Origin: Sphingopyxis sp.
Lineage (GTDB): Bacteria > Pseudomonadota > Alphaproteobacteria > Sphingomonadales > Sphingomonadaceae
Length of the DNA stretch: 48,725 bases
NCBI GenBank assembly: GCA_030145715.1
Contig: JAIXHQ010000023.1
Location: forward strand, 1 to 48,725
Direction: 5' to 3'
The position numbers were made by a program, and so were the translations under genes. The notes beneath the pieces were generated by a model that was not told the origin of the DNA, did no database searches, and was given only the letters and a program-made list of their open reading frames with translations. Positions 34,726-44,091 of the stretch are shown in pieces (position 1 is the first letter of the stretch; each line of letters opens with the position of its first letter).

Positions 34726-36044
34726 ATCAGTCTGTCGACCGTATAGATCAGCACCCCGACCAGCCCGCCGACCAGCGTCCCGTTGATGCGGATATATTGC
34801 AGGTCGTCGCCGACCGCATTTTCCAGCCGGTCGGTGATCGTCTTGGCATCCCAGCCGCGGATCGTGTCCGACACCAGTTTCAGCGCGGTTTCGCCATAGC
34901 TGTCCACCACGCCGACGACCGCGCGCCGCGCATAGCGGTTCAGCGTGCGCTTGATATGGGCATCCTCGCCCAGCATGGCGCCGAACTGGGTGACAAGCTC
35001 CCCGATCCGGCCCGCCAGCATCGTGTCGGGGTTGCGCGCGGCCTTCAGCAACGCGCCGCGCCCCTGTTCCCACAGGCCGTCGAGCCAGCGTTTCACCGCC
35101 TTGTTTTCCAGCAATTCGTCGCGAACCTTGGCGACCTTCGCCTGCACCTCGGGGTCGTGCTGCAGGTCGAGCGCCATCTTGGCCAGCCCTTCCTCGACCC
35201 GGATGCGCAGCGGGTGCGTTTCGTCGACCGCCATCTCGCTGAGCAATGTCGACAGGCCCGCGACGATCCGGTTCGATATGCTTTCATCCAGCCCGGTAAA
35301 GCGCACGATCGCGTTAGAATTGTCATGGACCATCTGGCGGATCAGATGTTCGTTGAGTTCCAGCGTCTTGGATCCCCATTTGACCATCGCGTCGAGCAGC
35401 GGCTGATGCCGTCCCTCGGCCAGCGCGGCCTGCAACGCCTGGCCCAGCAGCGGCGCGACATCCAGTTCGCGCAGCCGGTCGGCGATCGCCGATTTGACCA
35501 TGCCGCCCAGCCTCTGCTGGTCGAGCGCGCCCAGTCCGTCGGCGATGATCCGCGATGCGCCCAGCCGCAGCCGCCCGCCGCCCTCGCCCGGCTGCGACAG
35601 AAATTTGCCGACCGCGCCCGCGACATCGACCGTCTGCATCTTGCGCGCGATCAGGCGCGGCAACAGGAAATTGGTCAGCAGGAAACGGGCGAGCGTGTCG
35701 CCGATGCGGTTCTTGTTGCGTGGCACGATCGCAGTGTGCGGGATCGGCAGGCCCATCGGGTGCCGGAACAGCGCCGTCACCGCGAACCAGTCGGCCAGCC
35801 CGCCGACCATCGCCGCCTCGGCAAAGGCGCGGACGAACCCGACCGCCGGATGGGCATCCTCGAAATATCCGGCGCCCAGAAACACCAGCGCCATGACGAC
35901 CAGCAATCCGGTCGCGACGACGCGGACGTTCAGCCCGCCGGTGGGCACGGACACGCCCCCGCCCCCCATTCCCCGGCGCATGGCGGCGGGGGGCTGGGCG
36001 GGCGTGGTATCGGTTTGCGGCGAAACGCTTTCCTGCATGGGCAT
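34722..36044 (-). CDS. DUF445 family membrane protein
   Basis: A 440-residue protein with a Pro/Gly-rich N-terminus, helices at about 43-62 and 72-95 containing the family segment GGLADWFAVTALFRHPMGLPIPHTAIVPRNK (shown by its core GGLADWFAVTALF), a long helical cytoplasmic or periplasmic middle, and a final C-terminal helix (VGGLVGVLIY). Known members are uncharacterised. Start is ATG 36044, preceded by an in-frame TTG; no strong Shine-Dalgarno. It lies 57 bp downstream of the RND pump gene on the same strand and could be read through from it. Confidence 0.85.
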   Translation of the reverse strand: MPMQESVSPQTDTTPAQPPAAMRRGMGGGGVSVPTGGLNVRVVATGLLVVMALVFLGAGYFEDAHPAVGFVRAFAEAAMVGGLADWFAVTALFRHPMGLPIPHTAIVPRNKNRIGDTLARFLLTNFLLPRLIARKMQTVDVAGAVGKFLSQPGEGGGRLRLGASRIIADGLGALDQQRLGGMVKSAIADRLRELDVAPLLGQALQAALAEGRHQPLLDAMVKWGSKTLELNEHLIRQMVHDNSNAIVRFTGLDESISNRIVAGLSTLLSEMAVDETHPLRIRVEEGLAKMALDLQHDPEVQAKVAKVRDELLENKAVKRWLDGLWEQGRGALLKAARNPDTMLAGRIGELVTQFGAMLGEDAHIKRTLNRYARRAVVGVVDSYGETALKLVSDTIRGWDAKTITDRLENAVGDDLQYIRINGTLVGGLVGVLIYTVDRLI

Positions 36045-36101
36045 CAAATGGCGAAGCGCCGCAAAAGTTGCAACCGCGTCACCCTATGGCGCCGGGGCGG
36101 G

Positions 36102-39100
36102 TCACTCCGCGGGATGCGGCGCGGGCGGGGCCAGCGGCTTTGTATCGTCGCCCTTGCGATAGGTGAGCAGGTTGGCCGAAAAGAAACGGCCCAGCCGCTT
36201 TTCGATGCTGTCCGCCAGGCTGAAACCCGCCGGGACGATCAGCAACGTCAGCACCGTCGACAGGATCAGGCCGCCGATCACGACCACGCCCATCGGGGCG
36301 CGCCACGCGCCATCCCCCGACAGCGACAGCGCGGTGGGCACCATGCCCGCGACCATCGCGACCGTGGTCATCACGATCGGCTGCGCGCGTTTGCGGCCCG
36401 CATCGAGCAGCGCGTCCATCTTGCTGACGCCATGATCCATCTCCTCGATCGCGAAATCGACCAGCAGGATCGAGTTTTTGGCGACGATGCCCAGCAGCAT
36501 CAGCAGGCCGATGAACACGGGCATCGAAATTTCCATGCCGGTGACCCACAGGCCCAGCAGCCCGCCCAGCGGCGCCAGCAACAGCGACGACATATTGACC
36601 AGCGGCGACAGGAACCGGCGATAGAGCAGCACCAGCGTCGAGAAGACCAGCAACAGCCCCGACACCACCGCGACCAGGAAGTTGTTGATCAGTTCGGCCT
36701 GCCATTTGGCATCGCCCTGCACCACCCGGCGAATGCCCTGCGGCATCGACTTGACCGCGGGCAGCGCGTCGATCTTTTTCTGCGCCTCGCCGGTCACCAG
36801 TCCGGGGGCAAGGTCGGCGCCGATCACGACGCGCCGCGTCTGATTATATCGCCGCAATTCGGTCGGCCCGGCGCCGAACCCGATCTCTGCAACCGATTTC
36901 AGCGGCACCGTCGACCCGCGCGACGTCGGCACCGGCAGGTTTTCGATCGTCGCCAGGCTGCGCCGCGAATCTTCGGACAACAGCACCCGGATCGGGATCT
37001 GCCGATCGGACAGCGAGAATTTCGCCGCATTCTGGTCGATGTCGCCCAGCGTCGCGATCCGGATCGTCTGGCTGAGCGATGCGGTGGTCACGCCCAGTTC
37101 GGCGGCCAGGTCCATGCGTGGATTGACGATGATTTCGGGCCGGGGAATGTCGCCCTCGATGCGCGGCGAGCGCAGTTCCTTTAACTGCAACATCTGCGAC
37201 ACGATCAGGCGCGCATGTTTCTCCAGCGCGACGGGATCGTCGCCGCCGACGACCATCGTGATGTCGCGGCCCGAAAAGCCGCCCGACTGGCTCTGAAACG
37301 ACACGCGCGCATCGGGGATGGCGGCCAGCTTGGGTTGCAGGCTGCGCTCCCATTCGACGCTGGTGGTCGGGCGTTTTTTCTTCAGCGTGATGAACGCATT
37401 GCCGCCGCCGACATTGACGTCATAAAACGCCGTTTCGACCACCGGGCTGTTGTCGAGGATCGTGCCGATCTGGCGCGCGATCGTCTCGCTCTGCGCCAGC
37501 GTCGATCCCGGCGGCAATTCATAACGGACCTGGCTGTAATCGCTGTTGGCGGTCGGCTGGAACTGTTGCGGCAGCACCCGAAACAGGACGATGCTGGCCA
37601 CGAAAGCCGCCACCCCCAGGCCGACGATCCAGATACGATGGTCGGACAGGCGGGCGCGCGCGCGCCGCGTCATAAACCTTGCCCAATGGGTAAAGGCCCA
37701 GCCGCGCATCCCGAAGCCATGGGCCAGCGCCCCCAACAGGATCACGAGCAGGCTTGTCACCAGATAGGTCAGCAGCGCGGCGATCGGCGTCAGCAACAGG
37801 AAATGCACGGCCGGGTTGGGCGCATCCTGCCCGATCGGAACCGGCCGGAAATAGGAAAAGGCCAACAGGATGGCCGCGCCCCCGGCGAGCGCCAGCGGCA
37901 CCGCCAGATAGGCAAGTTTGGTCGGCACCTCTTCATACCGCGCGCGGATCGCCCGCTGCTTCCGGCTGTCCAGCGTCCAGGCGAGGATACGTTCATACCG
38001 GTCGACCCAAGGGCCGCTGGCATGGTCCTGTTCGCCCTGCGCCGACAGGAAATAGGCCGCGATCATCGGCGTGATCATGCGCGCGACCGCCAGGCTGACC
38101 AACACCGCGAACACGACGGTCATCCCGAACTGGATAAAGAACTGGCCCGACACGCCCGGCATCAACGCGACGGGCAGGAACACGGCGACGATCGACATCG
38201 TCGTCGCGACGACCGCCAGGCCGATTTCGTCGGCGGCGTCGATCGACGCCTGATAGGCGGTCTTGCCCATCCGCATGTGCCTGACGATATTCTCGATCTC
38301 CACGATCGCATCGTCGACCAGCACCCCGGCCACCAGGCTGAGCGCCAGCAGCGACAGGCTGTTCAGCGAAAATCCCATCAGGTCCATGAACCAAAAGGTC
38401 GGAATGGCCGACAGCGGGATGGCCAGCGCGCTGATCAGCGTCGCGCGCCAGTCGCGCAGGAACAGGAACACGACGACGACGGCCAGGATCGCGCCCTCGA
38501 TCATCGCGGCCATCGAACTGCGATATTGTTCCTTGGTATAATCGGTGCGCGTGAACAGGATCTTGAAACTGACCTTCGGATTGTTCTTCGTGATCTGCGC
38601 CAGTTTCTTCATCGTCTCGTCATGGATCGTGACGTCCGATGCACCCTTGGCCTTCTCGATCGAGAAACTCAGCACCTGTCGCCCGCGAATCGTCGCCAGG
38701 TTGCGCTGTTCGGCATATCCGTCCGTCACCTTGGCGACGTCGGCCAGCCGGATGGTGCGGCCGTTGCCGATCGCGATGCGCGTTTCGCCCAGTGCAAAGG
38801 CGTTAGCGGCATTGCCCAGGACGCGCACGGCCTGTTCCGACCCCGCGATCTCGGTCCGCCCGCCCGCGGCATTGACGTTCGTCTGCCGCAGTTGCTGGTT
38901 CACCTGGCTGGCGGTCAGGCCATAGCTTTGCATCCGCGCGGGGTCCAGAATCACGCGAATCTCGCGGTTGACGCCGCCCGAACGGGTGACCTTGGCCATC
39001 CCCGGAATCGACAGCAATTCCTTGGCGACGCCATTGTCGACGAACCACGACATTTGTTCGAGCGTCATGTCCGACGCCTCGACCGCGAAATAGGTGATGG

Positions 39101-39518
39101 GGCCGCCCGCAATGTCGACGCGCACCACCTGCGGTTCCAGAATCCCGTCCGGCAGGTCGCTGCGGATTTGCCGCACCGCCTGATTGACGTCGTTATAGGC
39201 GCGGTCGATCGGCGTGCCGATCGCGAACTGCACCATCGTCCGGCTGTTGCCTTCCCCGACATAGGACGACAGTTCGTCGACCCCGCCGACCGCTCGCACC
39301 GCGGCTTCGATCCGCTGCGTCACCTGCGTTTCCAGTTCGGACGGCGCCGCGCCCGGCTGGGCCACGATGATCTGCACCGCCGGAAATTCGACGTCGGGAT
39401 TGTCGTTCACATCCATCCGGTTGAAACTGACGATCCCGGCCAGCAACAGCAGGACGAACATGACGACAGGCGGCACCGGATTGCGGATGCACCAGGCGGA
39501 AATGTTGCGAAAGCTCAT
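36102..39518 (-). CDS. RND efflux pump permease (HAE1/AcrB type) with an internal insertion
   Basis: A 1138-residue inner-membrane proton-driven pump. Proton-relay residues are present: [10 protein letters not shown] (Asp402, Asp403) in TM4 and [13 protein letters not shown] in TM10. Porter domains lie at about 35-335 and 650-940. It is about 100 residues longer than usual. The excess lies at about 520-625, between the amphipathic region after TM6 and TM7, and carries two extra hydrophobic segments (about 536-556 and 572-597). The adaptor gene lies just upstream (46 bp) and there is no outer-membrane channel gene, so it must share a TolC-like protein encoded elsewhere. AAGGG precedes the start by 9 nt. 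Substrates unknown. Confidence 0.93.
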   Translation of the reverse strand: MSFRNISAWCIRNPVPPVVMFVLLLLAGIVSFNRMDVNDNPDVEFPAVQIIVAQPGAAPSELETQVTQRIEAAVRAVGGVDELSSYVGEGNSRTMVQFAIGTPIDRAYNDVNQAVRQIRSDLPDGILEPQVVRVDIAGGPITYFAVEASDMTLEQMSWFVDNGVAKELLSIPGMAKVTRSGGVNREIRVILDPARMQSYGLTASQVNQQLRQTNVNAAGGRTEIAGSEQAVRVLGNAANAFALGETRIAIGNGRTIRLADVAKVTDGYAEQRNLATIRGRQVLSFSIEKAKGASDVTIHDETMKKLAQITKNNPKVSFKILFTRTDYTKEQYRSSMAAMIEGAILAVVVVFLFLRDWRATLISALAIPLSAIPTFWFMDLMGFSLNSLSLLALSLVAGVLVDDAIVEIENIVRHMRMGKTAYQASIDAADEIGLAVVATTMSIVAVFLPVALMPGVSGQFFIQFGMTVVFAVLVSLAVARMITPMIAAYFLSAQGEQDHASGPWVDRYERILAWTLDSRKQRAIRARYEEVPTKLAYLAVPLALAGGAAILLAFSYFRPVPIGQDAPNPAVHFLLLTPIAALLTYLVTSLLVILLGALAHGFGMRGWAFTHWARFMTRRARARLSDHRIWIVGLGVAAFVASIVLFRVLPQQFQPTANSDYSQVRYELPPGSTLAQSETIARQIGTILDNSPVVETAFYDVNVGGGNAFITLKKKRPTTSVEWERSLQPKLAAIPDARVSFQSQSGGFSGRDITMVVGGDDPVALEKHARLIVSQMLQLKELRSPRIEGDIPRPEIIVNPRMDLAAELGVTTASLSQTIRIATLGDIDQNAAKFSLSDRQIPIRVLLSEDSRRSLATIENLPVPTSRGSTVPLKSVAEIGFGAGPTELRRYNQTRRVVIGADLAPGLVTGEAQKKIDALPAVKSMPQGIRRVVQGDAKWQAELINNFLVAVVSGLLLVFSTLVLLYRRFLSPLVNMSSLLLAPLGGLLGLWVTGMEISMPVFIGLLMLLGIVAKNSILLVDFAIEEMDHGVSKMDALLDAGRKRAQPIVMTTVAMVAGMVPTALSLSGDGAWRAPMGVVVIGGLILSTVLTLLIVPAGFSLADSIEKRLGRFFSANLLTYRKGDDTKPLAPPAPHPAE

Positions 39519-39539
39519 GATTCAAACGCCCTTGTGCGC

Positions 39540-39560
39540 GAACGGTTCGAACGGTTCGAA
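39540..39560. repeat. Tandem 9-bp repeat between adaptor and pump genes
   Basis: GAACGGTTC twice in direct succession, then GAA. Each unit is also nearly palindromic. It lies in the 46-bp gap of the efflux operon, just upstream of the pump's ribosome binding site on the minus strand. Confidence 0.5.
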
Positions 39561-39564
39561 ATGC

Positions 39565-40758
39565 TTATTGCGCCGGCTTCTGGATCACCGGCTTCACCTT
39601 GTCGCCGACGTTCAGAAAGGCGCCGGCCAGGACGACGACGCGCTCGTTGCCGGTCAGGCCCGATGCGATCGACACCCCGGAATCGGTCACGATGCCGACC
39701 TTGATCGCGCGGCGCTGAACCCGGTTGTCCTTGTCGACGATCAGCACGAAATTGCCTTCCGGCCCGCTCTGGACCGCGCTTTCGGGCAGCATCGGGGCCT
39801 CTTCGGTCCCCGCCACCAGCCGGGCATCGGCAAAGCCGCCGGGGCGCAGCGCGCTGCTGTACGGCACCGCGATGCGGACCATGCCCTGCCTTGTGTCGGC
39901 ATTGACCACCGGCGACACCTGCCACACCTGACCCGCGACCTGCACATTGGACCCCACCGGCGTCACCGTCGCGCGGGTTCCGACGCGCACGCGCTGCAAA
40001 TCGCCTTCGGACAATTGCGCCTGCATTTCCATTTCGCCGCCGCGCGCCATGCGGAACAGCACGCCGCTGCCCGCGCCGACGATCTGGCCGGTTTCGACCT
40101 GCCGCGTCAGCACCAGTCCGGCGGCGGGGGCGACGATGTTCAGCCGCCGGTTGCGCGCATTGGCTTCGCCATATTGCGCCTGCGCGACACCCACGCGCGC
40201 GTTGGCGGCGTCGCGGGCGGCACGTTTGCGGTCGAGGTCCGCCTTTGAAACAAAGCCGCGCCCGACCAGCGCCTGCGCGCGTTCCAGTTCGGCCTGCGCC
40301 AGATCGGCGTCCGCCTGCGCAACGCGGATCGACGCGCCCAGGCTCGCGGCCTGCTGCGCCTGCACCGACCGGTCGATGACGGCCAGCGGCTGGCCCGCCG
40401 CGACCCACTGGCCCGGATCGACCAGCACGCTGACGACCTGCCCGCCCTCGCCCGCGACGCCGACCGGCATTTCGCGCCGCGCGGTGATCGTGCCGTTGGT
40501 AGAGATGGTGGCTTCGACCGACTGCCGCCCCGGCATGACGACGGTGATGTTCGGGATGCTGTTCGCCGCGCCGTCGGCGTTTGCCGCGCCGTCGCCCTTA
40601 CCCGCCGAAAAGCCATACCATGCCACCGCGATCACCAGCGCGGCCAGCACCAGCCCGGCGATCAGGACCATCCGCTTGCGGCGGCCGTCCGCCTCTTCAT
40701 AAAAGCCCTGCGTGCCCGCCAGCCTGTCCATCGAATCCACTTTCCGCTCATAGTTCAC
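39565..40758 (-). CDS. RND periplasmic adaptor (membrane fusion) protein
   Basis: A 397-residue HlyD/MexA-type adaptor. An N-terminal signal-anchor helix is at about 30-50. A lipoyl half (PVGVAGEGGQVVSVLVDPGQWV), an alpha-hairpin of about 60 residues, the second lipoyl half (RLNIVAPAAGLVLTR) and beta-barrel/MP domains follow. It links the downstream pump to an outer-membrane channel. First gene of the efflux operon. Start 40758 is used; AGGGGG lies about 13 nt upstream, so the Met at 40731 is an alternative. Confidence 0.9.
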   Translation of the reverse strand: MNYERKVDSMDRLAGTQGFYEEADGRRKRMVLIAGLVLAALVIAVAWYGFSAGKGDGAANADGAANSIPNITVVMPGRQSVEATISTNGTITARREMPVGVAGEGGQVVSVLVDPGQWVAAGQPLAVIDRSVQAQQAASLGASIRVAQADADLAQAELERAQALVGRGFVSKADLDRKRAARDAANARVGVAQAQYGEANARNRRLNIVAPAAGLVLTRQVETGQIVGAGSGVLFRMARGGEMEMQAQLSEGDLQRVRVGTRATVTPVGSNVQVAGQVWQVSPVVNADTRQGMVRIAVPYSSALRPGGFADARLVAGTEEAPMLPESAVQSGPEGNFVLIVDKDNRVQRRAIKVGIVTDSGVSIASGLTGNERVVVLAGAFLNVGDKVKPVIQKPAQ

Positions 40759-40852
40759 GGGCGATTCCCCCTGTCCGGCGCGGCATGATATGCGGCGGCG
40801 CCGCAGCGTCCGCCCCCATGCCGCACGACAGGACCGAAATCCCGCATGAGGT

Positions 40853-40881
40853 GTATTACCTAATTAAATCACCACTGGCAA
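40853..40881 (-). promoter_or_regulatory. Probable promoter of the efflux operon, with an A+T-rich palindromic core
   Basis: On the minus strand TTGCCA (40876-40881), a 17-nt spacer and TAATAC (40853-40858), about 95 bp before the adaptor start. The spacer holds TAATTA, flanked by GGTG/CACC at 40850-40873, which could be the site of a repressor. No regulator gene is adjacent. Confidence 0.4.
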
Positions 40882-40984
40882 GAGGCCAAACTTGTCCGCC
40901 CCGACGCTGTTCGGCGGAACGGACATAGGCCGCTTTCGCTGCCTTTTCCAATGGTTGCGCCCGTCGAGACGGGGCCGCGTCGCG

Positions 40985-41257
40985 TCAGCGAAGACGGCCG
41001 CGACGGACGAGATTGACGATGGCGAGCAGGATCACCGCGCCCAGAAAGGCGGTGAGCAAGGTCCTGAGGTCAAAGGCGTTGCCGCGCAGATGCCCGCCGC
41101 CGATCAGGCCCTGTAACAGGAAACGCCCAAGGATCGACCCGATACAGCCGACGACGATGTTCAGGAAAATGCCCTGCTGGGCATCGGTGCGCATCACGAT
41201 GCTGGCCAGCCAGCCGATAATGCCGCCCATGACGAGTGCGATAATGAAATCAAGCAT
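40985..41257 (-). CDS. GlsB/YeaQ/YmgE family membrane protein
   Basis: A 90-residue protein with three hydrophobic helices and the family Gly pattern (MGGIIGWLASIVM, NIVVGCIGSILG). The family is often induced by general stress but its function is unknown. Between the second and third helices it has the usual short loop. Start 41257 is chosen for AGGGGATC just upstream. Monocistronic. Confidence 0.88.
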   Translation of the reverse strand: MLDFIIALVMGGIIGWLASIVMRTDAQQGIFLNIVVGCIGSILGRFLLQGLIGGGHLRGNAFDLRTLLTAFLGAVILLAIVNLVRRGRLR

Positions 41258-41384
41258 ATTTGATCCCCTGCGATCGTTATAGCCGCCTGCCCTGGCAGGC
41301 ATCCCATTCGTAACCCAAGTCGGCCAAATCGCCTAATGGAACGTCGGCCGCGCCGCATCATGGTCGCAGCAAAGGGCGGAACAG

Positions 41385-41420
41385 CGACAGGGACAGGGTC
41401 AGGGACAGGGACAGGGACAG
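41385..41420. repeat. Hexanucleotide tandem repeat (GGACAG, six units)
   Basis: CGACAG, GGACAG, GGTCAG, then three exact GGACAG units in direct succession. No gene covers it. Confidence 0.85.
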
Positions 41421-41437
41421 CAAAAGGGCCGCCGGGC

Positions 41438-41476
41438 GAAAAAATCCCGGCCGACCCCTGGGGGCGCGGCCGGGAT
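41438..41476 (-). terminator. Orphan intrinsic terminator on the minus strand
   Basis: A perfect 10-bp stem ATCCCGGCCG (41444-41453) with CGGCCGGGAT (41467-41476). In minus-strand sense the stem is followed by a run of Ts. The nearest minus-strand gene upstream, nadA, ends about 900 bp away. Confidence 0.8.
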
Positions 41477-41546
41477 AGTGGGATCGGTTCCATTCGGGAA
41501 CGTCTCCGGGTCGCCATCACGGCTTAGCGCCAACAATTTACCAGGA

Positions 41547-41562
41547 TGTGACTATGCTCACA
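41547..41562. promoter_or_regulatory. Perfect TGTGA-N6-TCACA palindrome (CRP-like site)
   Basis: TGTGA (41547-41551), CTATGC, TCACA (41558-41562) equals the Crp/Fnr-family CRP consensus at all ten positions. No confirmed gene starts nearby; the GlsB gene starts about 290 bp away in the minus direction. Confidence 0.45.
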
Positions 41563-42378
41563 GGCGCGAAAATAAATGTCACGACCAGTGTCACGACAGC
41601 ACGGGACCGGCGGCAGCGGTAACAAGGAAGGTAGCGGTAACAGCGGATGCTGTCCGGCGCCGCGTCGACCCCCAGAGCCGGGCACCAAGAGGCGGCCCCC
41701 GCAGCCAGCACCCAGCGCCCGGTCCATCCACCGGCCGCGCACGCGAAATGGGGGCCGGCATCGCTGCCAACCCCCACTATCCGGCTTTGCCCCACACAGG
41801 ACGCCTCACCTCATCCCGGTCCGCTTCTCTTGCGATCGGCGGCCCGCAAAACGCTATGTTGCGGCCTATGCCGGAACAATCCGGCGACGGTTTGGTCGGC
41901 CCCCTTTCGGGGGCCGGCCGCACCTGGAAAGCCCTTCATCATCCTGTCCCGCGTCTGCCAAGGCAATCGCTGTATCGGCGATGGACTGCATTTCCTGTAC
42001 CCGGTCTGGTTCGCATCAACTCGTGGGAATCGCTACGTTCCGTGATCGGGCTATCGGCCGATTTCCTCGTCGATCCAGCCATTTTCTTCCGGCTAGTCTT
42101 GCAACTACCCTTAATGTCCTGGCGGTTCGTCGTCTCTATCTTCCGATGATTGGAAGCTGACATGAAGCGTTCGGGGCGCCAACAGAAAATGCGCGAAATC
42201 CCGCCCGAGCCCGTTCATGCTTGTGGATAAGTCCGGCATTAGCAACAAGCGGATTCGCTGCAGCATTTTTGTAACAGCATTGCAGCATTTTCGGATTCAT
42301 TCATGGCCCTGCCGCGCCGCGAATCCCTCTCACGGCGCGCCGAATCAGCCCCGCCGGTCGCCGGTCGCCGGTCGCCAG

Positions 42379-43368
42379 TCAGGCGCGGCCCAGGTCGCCC
42401 TTGCCCACCGTCCCCGACGCCATGTCGAGCATCCGGTCAAGGCTCTGGCGCGCGGCCAGCCGAAGCCCCTCTTCCATCTCGATCCGCGGCGCCAGGTCGC
42501 GCAGCGCGATGTACAGCTTTTCCATCGTGTTGAGCGCCATATAGGGGCAGATGTTGCAGTTGCAGTTGCCGTCCGCCCCCGGCGCGCCGATGAAATGCTT
42601 TTCGGGCAGCGCCAGCTCCATCTGGTGGATGATATGCGGTTCGGTGGCGACGATCAGCGTGTCGCCCGGAAAGCTCTTGGCGAATTGCAAAATGCCGCTG
42701 GTCGATCCGACATAGTCCGCATGATCGACGATGTGCGGCGGGCATTCGGGGTGCGCGGCGACCGGCGCGCCCGGATGCTGCGCCTTCAGCTTGATAAGTT
42801 CGGTTTCGCTGAACGCCTCGTGGACGATGCACACGCCGGGCCACAACAGCATGTCGCGCCCGAACTTGCGGTTGAGATAGCCGCCAAGGTGGCGATCGGG
42901 GCCAAAGATGATCTTCTGGCTTTCCGGAATCTGGCTGATGATCGTCTCGGCGCTCGACGATGTGACGATGATGTCGCTCAGCGCCTTCACCGCCGCCGAA
43001 CAGTTGATATAGGTCAGCGCGATATGGTCGGGGTGCGCCTCGCGGAACCGTTTGAACTGTTCGGGCGGGCAACTGTCCTCCAGGCTGCATCCCGCGTCCA
43101 TGTCGGGCAGGATGACCGTCTTTTGCGGCGACAATATCTTCGCCGTCTCCGCCATGAACTTCACCCCGCAAAAGGCGATGACGTCGGCGTCGGTGTCCGC
43201 CGCCTTGCGCGACAGTTCCAGCGAATCGCCGACGAAATCGGCCAGGTCCTGAATCTCCGGCTTTTGATAATAATGGGCGAGGATGACGGCGTTGCGTTCC
43301 TTGCGCAGCCGTTCGATTTCGGCACGCAGGTCGAGGCCCGAGAGATTCTCGCGAACGGGAGCAGTCAT
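42379..43368 (-). CDS. nadA: Quinolinate synthase
   Basis: A 329-residue iron-sulfur enzyme that condenses iminoaspartate and dihydroxyacetone phosphate to quinolinate in NAD synthesis. LAHYYQKPEIQDLADFVGDS (first 20 residues of the motif), the 4Fe-4S cysteines Cys94 (DAGCSLEDSC), Cys209 (AHPECPP) and Cys274 (last of the CNCNICP cluster) are present. AAGGAA lies 6 nt before the ATG. nadB and nadC are not in the window. Cytoplasmic. Confidence 0.96.
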   Translation of the reverse strand: MTAPVRENLSGLDLRAEIERLRKERNAVILAHYYQKPEIQDLADFVGDSLELSRKAADTDADVIAFCGVKFMAETAKILSPQKTVILPDMDAGCSLEDSCPPEQFKRFREAHPDHIALTYINCSAAVKALSDIIVTSSSAETIISQIPESQKIIFGPDRHLGGYLNRKFGRDMLLWPGVCIVHEAFSETELIKLKAQHPGAPVAAHPECPPHIVDHADYVGSTSGILQFAKSFPGDTLIVATEPHIIHQMELALPEKHFIGAPGADGNCNCNICPYMALNTMEKLYIALRDLAPRIEMEEGLRLAARQSLDRMLDMASGTVGKGDLGRA

Positions 43369-43449
43369 CGCTTTTCCTTATATGGCATTTGCCTTGGCGC
43401 ACCCCCTACACCGCCACCCGGCGAAGGGCAACGCGGCGTCGCGTCGGGC

Positions 43450-44091
43450 CTATCCCGCCGGCGCAGCGGCGAACCGCGCCGTCACCTTGGCATCGATCCC
43501 CGCGGCTTTCAGCGGCATTGCAAAGCTTTGTTCGACCGCCGTGCGCGCCGCGCCCTGCGCAAGCCGCATCGGCGTCGCGCCGCGCGCCTGCTTGATCAGT
43601 TCGGCCTGCGCCGCCTTGCGGTTCGCGGCATCCAGCCTTTGTTCGGCATCGGTCAGCGTCAACAGGATCTCGCCGTCGCGATATTCGCTGATCGCGTCGA
43701 TGTCGATTTCCGGCCCCGCCAGCCGCAGCGGCGGCAACAGGATGTTCAGCGCATTGGTGCCCGCGTCCCAGTCCAGGTCGGATTGCTGCAATTTGCCCAG
43801 GTCGAGTTCGTATCGCACCGTCCCCGGCATGATCATCGTCTTTTTCGCGCTCAGCCCCAACCGGCTTTGCGTCGAGGTGACGACCGCGACATAGCGCGCG
43901 GTAAAGGGGACCAGGACATTTTGTTCGCGCAGCCCCTCCAGGCTGGCCGCGACGACCGTTTCGGGATCATATCCCTTGTGCCATCCCTGCCATGCCGTCA
44001 CCGCCCACCAGACGGCGGTCAGCATCAACGCCGCCGCGACGAGCAGGATCAGCCGGGGCCATAATCGCGGGGCGGATGCGGACGATCGCAT
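43450..44091 (-). CDS. DUF4230 family membrane-anchored protein
   Basis: A 213-residue protein with an N-terminal anchor helix (about 14-34) and a periplasmic beta/alpha domain containing YVAVVTSTQSRLG and MPGTVRYELDLGKL, as in DUF4230 proteins. Function unknown. Its ATG overlaps the TGA of the upstream MBL gene by 1 bp (TGATG), so the two are co-translated. The frame is open far upstream over the MBL gene, but only this start gives a sensible anchor. nadA starts 81 bp downstream and may be in the same transcript. Confidence 0.75.
   Translation of the reverse strand: MRSSASAPRLWPRLILLVAAALMLTAVWWAVTAWQGWHKGYDPETVVAASLEGLREQNVLVPFTARYVAVVTSTQSRLGLSAKKTMIMPGTVRYELDLGKLQQSDLDWDAGTNALNILLPPLRLAGPEIDIDAISEYRDGEILLTLTDAEQRLDAANRKAAQAELIKQARGATPMRLAQGAARTAVEQSFAMPLKAAGIDAKVTARFAAAPAG

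Larger units (their letters stand above)
41258..42378. other. 1.1 kb region without a convincing gene
   Basis: No reading frame here has a good start and homology. It contains a GGACAG tandem repeat (41385-41420), a minus-strand terminator (41438-41476), a TGTGA-N6-TCACA palindrome (41547-41562), direct repeats TGTCACGAC (41577-41585, 41589-41597) and AGCGGTAACA (41615-41624, 41633-41642), and a strong 11-bp hairpin (41894-41904 with 41909-41919). A 93-codon frame at 41868-42149 (MPEQSGDG start) encodes a hydrophobic C-terminus but has only about 60% G/C at third positions by my hand count, far below the neighbours, and no ribosome binding site. I searched by eye for tmRNA, RNase P, SRP RNA and tRNA hallmarks and found none. 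Confidence 0.6.

Noticed and set aside
34539..39704. Very long plus-strand frames (881 and 829 codons) across DUF445 and the RND pump
   Set aside because: Both are antisense shadows rich in Arg, His and Gln. The minus strand encodes well-conserved families.
41570..41650. SRP RNA or tmRNA because of GGAAGG and repeated AGCGGTAACA
   Set aside because: The SRP apical-loop pattern and any tmRNA tag or acceptor-stem pattern are missing on both strands.
41868..42149. Possible 93-residue protein starting MPEQSGDG
   Set aside because: There is no ribosome binding site and no recognisable family, and third-position G+C of about 60% (hand count) is well below that of the neighbours. Kept only as a note in the gene-free region.
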